NCBI RefSeq assembly: GCF_000262345.1
Contig: NZ_AJTQ01000276.1
Span: 1-64,000 of the forward strand
From: Streptomyces xiaopingdaonensis
Lineage (GTDB): Bacteria; Actinomycetota; Actinomycetes; Streptomycetales; Streptomycetaceae
Length of the DNA: 64,000 nt
Direction of reading: 5' to 3'
This document shows, piece after piece, positions 34,339 through 43,038 of the stretch. The position numbers and the translations under genes are program-made. The notes under the pieces are model-generated. The model was not told the DNA's origin. It ran no database searches and saw nothing but the letters and a program-made list of their open reading frames with translations. Within the stretch, counting starts at the first letter, position 1; each line of letters starts with the position of its first letter.

Positions 34339-35940
34339 TTGCGCAGCGTTCGCGACGCCGCCTTCGACGTCCTGCGGCAGCACGGCATGACCACGCTCTT
34401 CGGCAACCCGGGCTCGACCGAGGTACCGCTCCTCACGGACCTGCCGCCCGACCTCCAGCTCGTACTGGCGCTCCACGAGGGCTCGGTGGTGGGCGCCGCC
34501 ACCGGCTGGGCCCTCGTGCGGGACGAGCCGGCGCTCGCGCTGCTGCACACGACGGCAGGGCTCGGCAACGCGGTGGGGGCGCTCGCCACGGCGCGGGTCA
34601 ACCGGGCGCCCGTCGTCGCCGTCGTGGGGCAGCAGGACCGGCGGCACCTCGCCCAGGAGCCGTTCCTTGCGGGCAAGTTGGAGGGCCTCGCGGGTGAGTA
34701 CCCGCTGGGCGTGGAGACTCCGCCGAGGGCGCAGGACGTACCGGGGGCGCTCGCGCGCGCCGCGCACACGGCGCGGGTCGGGCGGGGCCCCGCGCTCGTC
34801 GTCGTCCCCTCGGGCGACTGGGCCGAGCCGGCCGAGGAGCTGCCGCTCCCCTCCCCCGCCGTGCTGCGCACCGCCGTCGACGCGGACGCCTCGGCCGCCG
34901 CCGAGTTGGCGGCGATGCTCGCACGTGCGGACTCGCCCGCGCTGCTCGTGGGCGCGGGCGCGGACCGTTCCGAGACGTGGGCGGCGCTCGTGGAGGTGGC
35001 GGAGCGACTCGGATGCCCCGTCCTCCAGGAGCCGTTCGGCGCCCGCGCCGGGTTCCCGCAGGACCACCCGTGCTTCGCCGGGCACCTCCCCGCCGACCGC
35101 GGCCGGCTGCGCGAGGTGCTCGCCGCGTACGACCTCGTCGTCGCGGTGGGCGCTCCGTTGGTACGCCAATACCCCTACGAGGACGGGGCGTTGGCGCCTC
35201 CGGGCACGCGTCTGGCCCTCGTCACGGACGACTTGGCCGAGGCCCGACGCTCCCCCGCCGCGGTCGCCTACCTCGCCCCGCTCTCGGAGTTCACCGCCGC
35301 GCTCGCCGCCGAACTCCCGGCGCGTACGGGCCCGTTGCCGCGTACGGCCGCACGCCCCGCGCCGCCCCCGCCGCCCCTCGAAGGGCACCCCCTGCACGCC
35401 CGGCACGTGCTCTCGGCACTGGCGGAACGGCTGCCCGCGGAGACGGTGCTCGTCGAGGAGGCGCCTTCCGACCGCCCCGAACTCCACGCCCGCGTACCGG
35501 CGCGCGCCCCGTTCGGCTTCCTCAGCGCGGCGATGGGCGGCCTGGGCTTCGCGCTTCCCGCCGCGGTCGGCGTGCGGATGGGGGCGCCGCGGCGTCCCGT
35601 CGTCGCCGTCGTCGGGGACGGCTCCTCGCTCTACCAGATCCAGGCACTGTGGACCGCCGCGCACTACGGGGTCGGCGTCCTCGTCGTCGTCCTCGCCAAC
35701 GGCGGCTACCGGGTGCTCGACCGGCTCGCCGAGCGCGAGGGAGGCGAACCGCCGTGGCCCTCGCTCCACGGCGTGGACGTCGCCGGCCTCGCCCGCTCGC
35801 TGGGGTGCGAGGCCCGCCGTGTCGGGGAACACGAGGCGCTGGAGCGCGAGTTGGACGCCTGCGTTCCCGAACTCGCCGGGCGTGCCGGCCCGTTGGTACT
35901 GGAGGTCGCCGTCGAGGCGGAGCGGGACTTCCGGCCCTGA
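34339..35940 (+). CDS. ThDP-dependent decarboxylase, benzoylformate decarboxylase-like
   Basis: 533 residues; start TTG 34339 with GAGGGGAG upstream. The sequence is co-linear with Pseudomonas putida benzoylformate decarboxylase: Ser26 (GNPGSTE), Glu47 (LHEGS, activates ThDP) and His70 are at the same positions. The ThDP/Mg site is GDGS...NGGY near 460-500. The second catalytic histidine, His281 of the reference enzyme (RYHQYD), aligns with Tyr278 here (RQYPYE). So it is a BFD-family 2-keto-acid decarboxylase, possibly with altered substrate or carboligase behaviour. Cytoplasmic; paired with the MFS gene upstream. Confidence 0.88.
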   Translation: MRSVRDAAFDVLRQHGMTTLFGNPGSTEVPLLTDLPPDLQLVLALHEGSVVGAATGWALVRDEPALALLHTTAGLGNAVGALATARVNRAPVVAVVGQQDRRHLAQEPFLAGKLEGLAGEYPLGVETPPRAQDVPGALARAAHTARVGRGPALVVVPSGDWAEPAEELPLPSPAVLRTAVDADASAAAELAAMLARADSPALLVGAGADRSETWAALVEVAERLGCPVLQEPFGARAGFPQDHPCFAGHLPADRGRLREVLAAYDLVVAVGAPLVRQYPYEDGALAPPGTRLALVTDDLAEARRSPAAVAYLAPLSEFTAALAAELPARTGPLPRTAARPAPPPPPLEGHPLHARHVLSALAERLPAETVLVEEAPSDRPELHARVPARAPFGFLSAAMGGLGFALPAAVGVRMGAPRRPVVAVVGDGSSLYQIQALWTAAHYGVGVLVVVLANGGYRVLDRLAEREGGEPPWPSLHGVDVAGLARSLGCEARRVGEHEALERELDACVPELAGRAGPLVLEVAVEAERDFRP

Positions 35941-35962
35941 CGACCGGTCCCCGCCGGCCCCG

Positions 35963-36736
35963 CTACGCGGGCGTCAGGGGGCGTCCGGCCTCGACGCCCT
36001 CCAACTCGACGCGGGCGGCGACCGGTTGCGGCACGCGCGACGGGAGCGGCCGCGCCGCCGTGTGCAGCGGCCGGGCGACGGCGAGGAGCAGGGCGATCTG
36101 CGCGCAGAGGAGGAGGCGTTGGACGATGCCGCGCTCGGGGAACCAGGAGAGCACCTCGGCCGCCGCCGAGGCGGGCCAGAGCACCCGCACGTGGGCGACG
36201 GCGAAGACCGCGATACCCAGCCAGGTGACGACCGCCCACCCGGTGAGGCGCCGCCCGGTGTGCTCCCACCCGCCCGTTCCGCGCAACCGCCGAGCGAGCA
36301 GCGCCCCGGCCACCGCGAGGGCGGCGAAGGCGGTGCCGGCCGCGTACCTGTGGATGAACCCCGTCGCCGTGTGCGGGGTTTCGGGGTCGGTGGGGAAGAG
36401 CGCGGTGGCGGTGAAGGCGGCGACGCTCACCGCGAGCGCGGCGTGGAGGAGCGGCGTGCGCGCCGCCGGCAGCAGCCGCGCCAGCGAGGCGTCGAGCGCC
36501 CCGACGGCGACCGCCATGGCGAGGACGGCGGCCGTGAAGAAGCCGGCCGTGACCGGGGTGAGCGCATAGCTGCTGAGGACGTCGTGGAGCGGCGAGTACC
36601 CGGGGTGCAGATGGAGCGCGCCCATCAGGAGCAGCGCCGCGACCGGCGCGGCGAGCGCGAGACGCGTCGGGCCGTGGGCCGCCCGCGGGTCCGGGCACGG
36701 GTGTGCGGAAGGGCGCAGCTCGGCACCGTCGCTCAT
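35963..36736 (-). CDS. DUF998 integral membrane protein
   Basis: 257 residues with about six hydrophobic helices. The pattern HDVLSSYALTPVTAGFF and FPTDPETPHTATGFIHRYAAG is typical of DUF998 proteins, whose function is unknown. ATG 36736 has GGGGAGAG upstream. Convergent with the decarboxylase (22-bp gap). No operon partner is visible. Confidence 0.85.
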   Translation of the reverse strand: MSDGAELRPSAHPCPDPRAAHGPTRLALAAPVAALLLMGALHLHPGYSPLHDVLSSYALTPVTAGFFTAAVLAMAVAVGALDASLARLLPAARTPLLHAALAVSVAAFTATALFPTDPETPHTATGFIHRYAAGTAFAALAVAGALLARRLRGTGGWEHTGRRLTGWAVVTWLGIAVFAVAHVRVLWPASAAAEVLSWFPERGIVQRLLLCAQIALLLAVARPLHTAARPLPSRVPQPVAARVELEGVEAGRPLTPA

Positions 36737-36930
36737 GGGCTCTCCCCTGGTGGAAGTATCGTGGAGGCTTCCACTCTCGGCCGGCCGGGGTGCCCGCTGC
36801 GATGGTGTGACCATGCCTTGTGGAGCTGGTGCCGGCCCCACCCCTAGGGGTGGGGCCGGACGCCGCGCGGTGGTGCGAGTACCACCGCACGTTCCCCGCC
36901 GCCCGGCCGTGCGGTGGCCGGGGCGGCGGC

Positions 36931-38124
36931 TCAGCCTTCGGTGCCCGCCTCCTCGAAGCCGACGGCGTAGAGCCCGCCGGACTCGGTGACGACGTACTGC
37001 TCCCCGTCTTCGGAGGTGCCCAACGCCGTGGGGGATTCGGGCAGTTCGCCGATCGTGGCGCTCTCGTACCCCTCGGAGGTCTCGCGGACGGCGAAGGCCG
37101 TGGCCGAGCAGTAGTCGGTGGCGAGGTAGACGCCGTCGGCGAGGTCCGCGTACTGCTCGCCGCGGTAGACGTGGCCGCCGATGACGGCGCAGCCGTCCTC
37201 GTTGGTGGCGTAGGTGAAGACGGGGTCGACGTACTCCTCGCCGTCGCGGCAGCGCGTCTCGTCGTAGACCTCGGTGCCCTCGTAGCAGGACCAGCCGAGG
37301 TTCGCGCCCGCCTGGTCCGCGGCGAGGTGGTCGACCTCCTCCCAGGCGTTCTGCCCGACGTCGCCGATCCACAGCGAGTCGTCCGCTGCGTCGAGGGAGA
37401 ACTTCCATGGGTTCCGCAGGCCGTACGTCCAGATCTCCGAGCGGGCCTCGGAGTCGTCGACGAAGGGGTTGCCCTCCGGCACGCAGTAGGGCTGCTCGCC
37501 GCACTGCTGCGAGGGGTCGATGCGCAGGATCTTGCCGAGGAGCGTGTCGGTGGACTGCGCGTTGTCGTCCGGGTCGCCGGCCATGCCGCCGTCGCCGATG
37601 CCCCAGTAGAGCAACCCTGCGCTGTCGAAGGCGAGTTGGCCGCCGTTGTGGTTGGCGGCGAGGTGCTCGTGCTGGAGCAGCACCTCGTGGCTGTCGTCGT
37701 CGAGTCCGTGCCTGGCGAGGGTGACGGCGCCGTCCTCGACGGCCGTGTAGGCGACGTAGACCTCGTGGGTCTCGGCGAAGTCGGGGCCCGTGGCGACGCC
37801 GAGGAGGCCCCGTTCGCTGCTCTCTGAGGTGACCAAGTCGCTGATGTCCAGGAGGGGTTGCTCGGCGAGTCCGGTGTCGGGGTGGTAGCTGCGGACCGTT
37901 CCCTTCTTCTCGGTGACGAGGAGGTCTCCGCTGCCGTCGCCGGCTCCCGTGAGCGCCGTCGGGAAGTCGAGGCCCGAGGCGGCCTCCGTCGCCGTGGCGT
38001 TCAGGGAGTCCAACGGTACGTCAGCGGCGGCCGGTTGGGCCTGCGCCGTGAAGCCCGCGGCGACGAGGGCCGCGGCCGCGCCGAGGGTGAGCAGAGACCT
38101 GCCGGTGCGATGGTGCCGTGGCAT
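36931..38124 (-). CDS. Secreted PQQ-dependent sugar dehydrogenase (soluble GDH/sorbosone family)
   Basis: 397 residues. Signal peptide (RSLLTLGAAAALVAAGFTAQAQPAAA), then a six-bladed beta-propeller with the family's key blocks: NHNGGQLAFDSAGLLYWGIGDGG, GLRNPWKFSLD and IGDVGQNAWEEV. Oxidises aldose sugars outside the cell; cofactor PQQ is inferred from the family. ATG 38124 has GGAG upstream; an in-frame ATG lies at 38154. The mature protein is rich in Asp/Glu, as expected for an exported actinobacterial enzyme. Confidence 0.92.
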   Translation of the reverse strand: MPRHHRTGRSLLTLGAAAALVAAGFTAQAQPAAADVPLDSLNATATEAASGLDFPTALTGAGDGSGDLLVTEKKGTVRSYHPDTGLAEQPLLDISDLVTSESSERGLLGVATGPDFAETHEVYVAYTAVEDGAVTLARHGLDDDSHEVLLQHEHLAANHNGGQLAFDSAGLLYWGIGDGGMAGDPDDNAQSTDTLLGKILRIDPSQQCGEQPYCVPEGNPFVDDSEARSEIWTYGLRNPWKFSLDAADDSLWIGDVGQNAWEEVDHLAADQAGANLGWSCYEGTEVYDETRCRDGEEYVDPVFTYATNEDGCAVIGGHVYRGEQYADLADGVYLATDYCSATAFAVRETSEGYESATIGELPESPTALGTSEDGEQYVVTESGGLYAVGFEEAGTEG

Positions 38125-38384
38125 AGCGACTCCAGGGTGGGGGTGCGTTCTCATGACACGTGCACTGCAGAGGTCGCGGTGTGGCGGAAGGGGACCGACG
38201 TGAGGGCGGCCACCCGTGCGACACCGGACGTGACGGGGGACGCTAGTCGCTGCTCCCGTGTCGCACCAGGGCGAGAACACGCCGCGCGGCGCCGGGCCGC
38301 GGCGCGTTTCGCTTCGTCGGCGAACGGCTCCGAGCACGGCGCGGCACGCAGCCGCGGACTACGCCCGGAGCAGCCCGCGGCCCC

Positions 38385-38984
38385 CACTGCCACCCGTGCT
38401 CCGGCGCTGGCGGAGCACGGGTGCGGCGGCGCTCCCGGTCGCCCTGGCAGAACTCCACCGTTTCCGGACGCAGCGTGCGGAGGGTCCGGTCGGGGGGACG
38501 GGGTCCGGGGCCTCCGAGGTGAGGGCGTGCGGCTGGCGGCCCAGCAGCGCCTCGGCGCGGGTTCCGTCGTTGCGCCCGCGGCTGGTCCGCGCACTCCGTT
38601 CGGCGCCGGCAGAGGCCACGGGGCCGCGCAGGCGCACGTGTCGGGCGAGTCGGAGCCGGTGACAGGAGAGCGCGGCGAAGGGGCGGCCGTCGACCTTGGG
38701 CCTGCGCGCCGAGGTGGCGAACTGCCGACCCTCCTCGTCGGCGTCCGCGAGGATCAACTCCCGGCTCGACGGCCTGTCTTCGGGCCGGCCGTGGCGAGCG
38801 TCATGGCGTGCGGCTCCTCGACGCCGGCGTCGACTGCCGCGTGGAGCCACTCGGTGAAGAGTCCCAGCGGCGAGGCCGGCGCCGACGAGGCGTCGAAGGA
38901 GAGTTCGCCCTCGGAGACCGGCAATGCGCGGACAACATCGCGCAGTCGGGTCACGGTCTCTGCCTCGTCCCACCGGACACGCAA
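38385..38984 (-). pseudogene. Decayed pyridoxamine-phosphate-oxidase-like gene
   Basis: Three reading frames carry successive pieces of a PNPOx-like flavoprotein of about 200 residues. Frame A from 38984: PLGLFTEWLHAAVDAGVEEPHAMTLAT. Frame B: RPSSRELILADADEEGRQFATSARRPK and FAALSCHRLRLARHVRLRGPV. Frame C near 38458: VEFCQGDRERRRTR. In intact relatives these run as one protein (MTLATxxxxGRPSSR...VEFWQGxxxRxHxR). At least two frameshifts and internal loss make it non-functional. Confidence 0.75.
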
Positions 38985-38997
38985 GACTGCACGCGGC

Positions 38998-39411
38998 TCA
39001 GGTGCGGTGCTCCTCCACGCCGAGGCCGAGCGCCTCCGCCACCTCCTGGGTGTTGCGGTACGTACGCCCGACGGGCAACTGCGCGGCGAACTCCAGCAGC
39101 GCGTCGGGGGCGTGGTTGCCGCGGAGCGTGCCGAGGAGCTGCTCGCGGTCGGCCGGGTAGGCGCCCGTGCCGAGAAAGCGGGCGAGGTCGTAGCGGACGG
39201 CGACGTCCTCGGGCGTCATGCCGGGAGGCGCACCGCCGGTGCGGATGGCGTTGGGCACCTGGTCGGCGTCCGGCTGGTCCTCGCCCGAGGGCTCCGGCTC
39301 GCGCTCCTCCTGCATCCGCGTCGAGCGGTTCGCCTGCATCTCGTTGCGGAGTTCCCGCTTGTACTGGTCGTCGCGGAGCTGGCTGGTCTTGTCCGAGCCC
39401 TGCTCGCTCAT
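38998..39411 (-). CDS. DUF2795 domain protein
   Basis: 137 residues, hydrophilic. The N-terminal 60 residues are charged and probably disordered; the C-terminal part (YDLARFLGTGAYPADREQLLGTL...LPVGRTYRNTQEVAEALG) is a DUF2795 domain. Function unknown. ATG 39411 has GGGAGGAC upstream. Confidence 0.85.
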   Translation of the reverse strand: MSEQGSDKTSQLRDDQYKRELRNEMQANRSTRMQEEREPEPSGEDQPDADQVPNAIRTGGAPPGMTPEDVAVRYDLARFLGTGAYPADREQLLGTLRGNHAPDALLEFAAQLPVGRTYRNTQEVAEALGLGVEEHRT

Positions 39412-39618
39412 GGCGTCCTCCCTTTCCGCGCGTGCACCCCGTCCGCACCTCGGGCGGTCACGGGCTGCACGTGTCGAGGCACGTCCCGGCGGGTTGCCCG
39501 TCGCAGCCGGTGCAAACGTGGCCGCCGCCTGCGGGCGCCGCTACCCGGTTGGCGCGCTGCGGGTGCGCCGCGTGCGGCGGCTGCCTAGCGTCGTTGCGGA
39601 GTCCGGAAGGAGCCTGGG

Positions 39619-40998
39619 ATGGCGCTGCACCACGTGACCTGCGATCGGGACGAAGCATTCGACGACATCTACGGCATGTCCCTCAGCGACCGCGCGCTGC
39701 CGAAGTTCCGGATGCCCGAGCACAGCTCCTTCCCCGCCGCCGTCTACTCCCTCGTCCGGGACGAGCTGGCGCTCGACGGGAACTCCGCGCAGAACCTCGC
39801 CACCTTCTGCACGACGTGGTCCGAGCCCGAGGTGCACCGCCTCATGGGCGAGTGCATCGACAAGAACATGATCGACAAGGACGAGTACCCGCAGACCGCG
39901 GAGATCGAGTCCCGCTGCGTCCACCTCCTCGCCGACCTGTGGCACAGCCCGGCGGGCGAGTCCACGATGGGCTGCTCCACGACGGGCTCCAGCGAGGCGG
40001 CGATGCTCGGCGGGCTGGCGCTCAAGTGGCGCTGGCGGCAGCGGCGTCGGGCCGAGGGGAAGCCGGCCGACCGCCCGAACCTCGTCTGCGGCCCCGTGCA
40101 GGTGTGCTGGGAGAAGTTCGCGCGCTACTTCGACGTGGAGCTCCGGCAGGTGCCGCTGGAGCCGGACGCCACCGGGCTCCGCGCGCACCAGCTCCGGGGG
40201 TACGTCGACGAGAACACCATCGGTGTCGTGGCGATCCTGGGGATCACCTTCACCTGCGACTACGAGCCCGTCGCGGAGATCGCCGACGCGCTCGACGCGA
40301 TCGAGCGCGACACCGGGCTCGACGTCCCCCTCCACGTCGACGCGGCGAGCGGCGGCTTCGTCGCACCGTTCCGCGACCCCGACCTGGTGTGGGACTTCCG
40401 CGTGAAGCGGGTCGCCTCGATCAACGCGTCGGGGCACAAGTACGGCATGGCGCCGCTCGGCGTGGGGTGGGTCGTGTGGCGCAGGGCCGAGCTGCTCCCC
40501 GAGGACCTCGTCTTCCGCGTCGACTACCTCGGCGGCGACATGCCGACCTTCGCGCTCAACTTCTCCCGGCCGGGCGGAGAAATCGTCGCGCAGTACTACA
40601 CCTTGCTGCGGCTCGGCCGGGAGGGCTACCGGAAGGTGCTCACCCAGTGCGCCGACAGCGCGCGGGCGCTCGCCGAACAGGTCCGCACCATGGGCCCGTT
40701 CACCCTCCTCCACGACGGCTCCACCGCCCTGCCCGCGGTCACCTGGCGCCTCAGCGAACCCGACTCGGCCGGCTTCACCCTCTACGACGTCTCCGAGCAA
40801 CTGCGGCTGCGCGGCTGGCAGGTCCCGGCGTACCCGCTGCCCGCGCACCGGGACGGCACCGTGGTGCAGCGGGTGCTCGTCCGCCACGGGACGGCGCACG
40901 ACACCGTGCTGCTGCTCGCGCGGGACCTCCGGCAGGCCGTCGAGCGGCTCCGGAGCGGCCGCACCGACGCGCTCGCGCAGCCGAGCTTCCACCACTGA
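39619..40998 (+). CDS. gadB: Glutamate decarboxylase
   Basis: 459 residues, PLP-dependent fold type I, group II decarboxylase. Converts glutamate to GABA and CO2. Schiff-base lysine is Lys274 in SGHKYG; HVDAASGGF (His239, Asp241) stacks and binds PLP; MGCSTTGSSEA binds phosphate. Length and the HSSFPAAVYSLVRDELALDGN region match bacterial GadB. ATG 39619 has GGAAGGAG upstream. Cytoplasmic. A GABA-shunt partner may be the aldehyde dehydrogenase at 59448. Confidence 0.95.
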   Translation: MALHHVTCDRDEAFDDIYGMSLSDRALPKFRMPEHSSFPAAVYSLVRDELALDGNSAQNLATFCTTWSEPEVHRLMGECIDKNMIDKDEYPQTAEIESRCVHLLADLWHSPAGESTMGCSTTGSSEAAMLGGLALKWRWRQRRRAEGKPADRPNLVCGPVQVCWEKFARYFDVELRQVPLEPDATGLRAHQLRGYVDENTIGVVAILGITFTCDYEPVAEIADALDAIERDTGLDVPLHVDAASGGFVAPFRDPDLVWDFRVKRVASINASGHKYGMAPLGVGWVVWRRAELLPEDLVFRVDYLGGDMPTFALNFSRPGGEIVAQYYTLLRLGREGYRKVLTQCADSARALAEQVRTMGPFTLLHDGSTALPAVTWRLSEPDSAGFTLYDVSEQLRLRGWQVPAYPLPAHRDGTVVQRVLVRHGTAHDTVLLLARDLRQAVERLRSGRTDALAQPSFHH

Positions 40999-41054
40999 CC
41001 GCCGCCCGCGCCGACCGCGTACGAAGCGCCGGCCGCGGATCGAGAGGCCGCTCC

Positions 41055-41783
41055 ATGACCACGGAAACCGTGACGCCGCATCCGCCGGAACGCGTCGACA
41101 GGCCGCTGCTCACCCAGTCGTGGCTCGACCTCACCTTCGTCCACTGGCAGGTCGGCCCCGGGGACGTCGCGCCGCTCCTGCCGGCCGGGATCGTCCCCGA
41201 CACCTTCGACGGCAGCGCGCACGTCGGGCTCGTCGCGTTCCGCATGCACGGTACGGGGCCGCTGCGGCTGCCGGGGGTGCCGTACCTCGGAAGCTTCGCC
41301 GAGACCAACGTGCGGCTGTACTCCGTCGATGCGCAGGGCCGCCGCGGGGTGGTCTTCCGCTCCCTCGACGCCGCCCGCCTGGTCCCCGCTGCGCTGGGCC
41401 GGCTCTCCTTCGGGCTGCCGTACTCCTGGTCCCGGATGGCGGTCGAGAGGGAGCGCGACAGGGTCGCCTACACCTTGGCGCGCCGGGCGCCCCGGCGCGG
41501 CGTGCGGAGCAGGATCGAGGTGCGGATCGGCGAACCGCTGGACGAGCCGGGCGAGTTGGAGCACTTCCTGACGGCGCGCTGGGCGTTGCACAGCAGGGTG
41601 TTCGGGCGTACGGCACGCCTGCCGACCACGCACCCGCGCTGGCGGCTGCACCGTGCGGAGCTGTCGCGGTGCGAGGGCGACCTGCTCAGGGCGGCCGGGC
41701 TGCCCGAGCCGGCGGGCGAGCCCGTGAGCGTCCTCCACTCCCCGGGGGTTCGCGTCCGCTTCGGCCGCCCCAGGCGGGTCTGA
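41055..41783 (+). CDS. DUF2071 (YqjF-like) protein
   Basis: 242 residues, acetoacetate-decarboxylase-like beta fold. TQSWLDLTFVHWQV, LPAGIVPDTFDGSAHVGLV and GVPYLGSFAETNVRLY are DUF2071 hallmarks. Function unknown. ATG 41055 has GAGAGG upstream. It lies 56 bp after gadB on the same strand and may be co-transcribed. Confidence 0.88.
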   Translation: MTTETVTPHPPERVDRPLLTQSWLDLTFVHWQVGPGDVAPLLPAGIVPDTFDGSAHVGLVAFRMHGTGPLRLPGVPYLGSFAETNVRLYSVDAQGRRGVVFRSLDAARLVPAALGRLSFGLPYSWSRMAVERERDRVAYTLARRAPRRGVRSRIEVRIGEPLDEPGELEHFLTARWALHSRVFGRTARLPTTHPRWRLHRAELSRCEGDLLRAAGLPEPAGEPVSVLHSPGVRVRFGRPRRV

Positions 41784-41841
41784 GCCGCCGGAGCGTGCCG
41801 CGTACATCGTTGGACAGTGCGCATCGACGTCACCCGGTCGG

Positions 41842-42885
41842 CTAGTCGGCCGCGGCCCCGCGGGTGCTCTCCCGCTCCACGAGGGTGAAGCCGGGCTGGA
41901 GCAGCCGCGAGCCACCGGGGCCTGCGGCGCCGCTCGCGGGCACGTCGGCCTGCGCGATCCGGTCGACGAGCGAGCCGACCGCCAACCTGGCTATCGCCTG
42001 CTTGTCCGGCGCGACGGTGGTCAACGTGACCGCGCCGTAGCGCCCTTCGGTCAGGCCGTCGAAGCCGACGACCGCGACGTCCTCCGGCACCCGCAGCCCC
42101 CGCTCGGCCATCACCCGCATCGCCCCGATGGCGACGAGGTCGTTGTAGGCGAAGACGGCGTCCGGCGTCCGCCCCGCGTCGAGGAGCGCCGCCATCGCCG
42201 CGGCTCCGTCCGCCCTGTCCCAGCCCTCGACGGCGCCGATCAACGCGTCGTCGGCCGGCACTCCCGAATCCGCCAACTCCGCACGCCAGCCGAGGAGTCG
42301 AAGGTGCGCGGGCCGGCTCGGGCGGTCGTCGCGGGCGCCGAGGAAGGCGATGCGCCGGCGGCCGAGGTCGAGGAGGTGGCGTACGGCGGCGCGGGCCGCT
42401 GCGATGTTGTCGATGGCGACGTGGTCGTAGGGGAGGTCGTAGCGGCGTTCGCCGATGAGCACCAGGGGTGCTTTTTCCGTACGCTGGGCGAGGTCCTCGG
42501 GCTCCAGTTCCAGCGGGTTGAGGATGAGGCCGTCGATCACCCTGGCGCGGAAGCCGCGGGTGACGAGGAGTTCGCGCTCCCTGCAGCCCTGGGTGTGGTC
42601 GAGGAGGACGGTGTAGTCGTGCTCCGCCGCCGCGTCGATCACGGCGCCGGCGAGCTCGGCGAAGTACGGGTTGCCGAGCTCCGGTACCGCGAGGGCGAGG
42701 ATGCCGGTGCGGCCCTTGCGCAGGTGGCGGGCGGTGACGTTGGGGCGGTAGCCGAGGTCGTCGATGGCCTGCTGGACCCTTTCGCGGGTGGCGGGCGTGA
42801 CGTGGAGACGGTTGTTGACCACGTTGGAAACCGTCTTGATCGACACACCGGCGCGCGCCGCGACGTCCTTGAGACCCACGCTCAC
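41842..42885 (-). CDS. LacI-family transcriptional regulator
   Basis: 347 residues. N-terminal HTH and hinge (VGLKDVAARAGVSIKTVSNVVNN...RPNVTARHLRKGRTG) and a periplasmic-binding-like sugar domain. Start GTG 42885 was chosen because GGGGGAGGGG lies six bases upstream and the HTH starts right after; the open frame continues to 42948. Divergent from the GH2 glycosidase, which it probably represses in the absence of a sugar. No perfect CG-centred operator was found in the 153-bp gap. Confidence 0.92.
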   Translation of the reverse strand: MSVGLKDVAARAGVSIKTVSNVVNNRLHVTPATRERVQQAIDDLGYRPNVTARHLRKGRTGILALAVPELGNPYFAELAGAVIDAAAEHDYTVLLDHTQGCRERELLVTRGFRARVIDGLILNPLELEPEDLAQRTEKAPLVLIGERRYDLPYDHVAIDNIAAARAAVRHLLDLGRRRIAFLGARDDRPSRPAHLRLLGWRAELADSGVPADDALIGAVEGWDRADGAAAMAALLDAGRTPDAVFAYNDLVAIGAMRVMAERGLRVPEDVAVVGFDGLTEGRYGAVTLTTVAPDKQAIARLAVGSLVDRIAQADVPASGAAGPGGSRLLQPGFTLVERESTRGAAAD

Positions 42886-43038
42886 CCGGACCCCTCCCCC
42901 TGTTGTCATGGACCTGGACACGGCACGGGAGGCGTGCTGAGATGCCAACTGCCCCTGTTTTTCTCACGTTATACGAGACGGACCGCACCCGGGGCAGCAC
43001 TGCGACCGCCCGACTCCCCCCCTCCCCTCGGAGGTACC

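Noticed and set aside
42886-43038. LacI operator in the divergent gap
   Set aside because: Only weak imperfect symmetry near CACGTTATACGAG; not enough to call.
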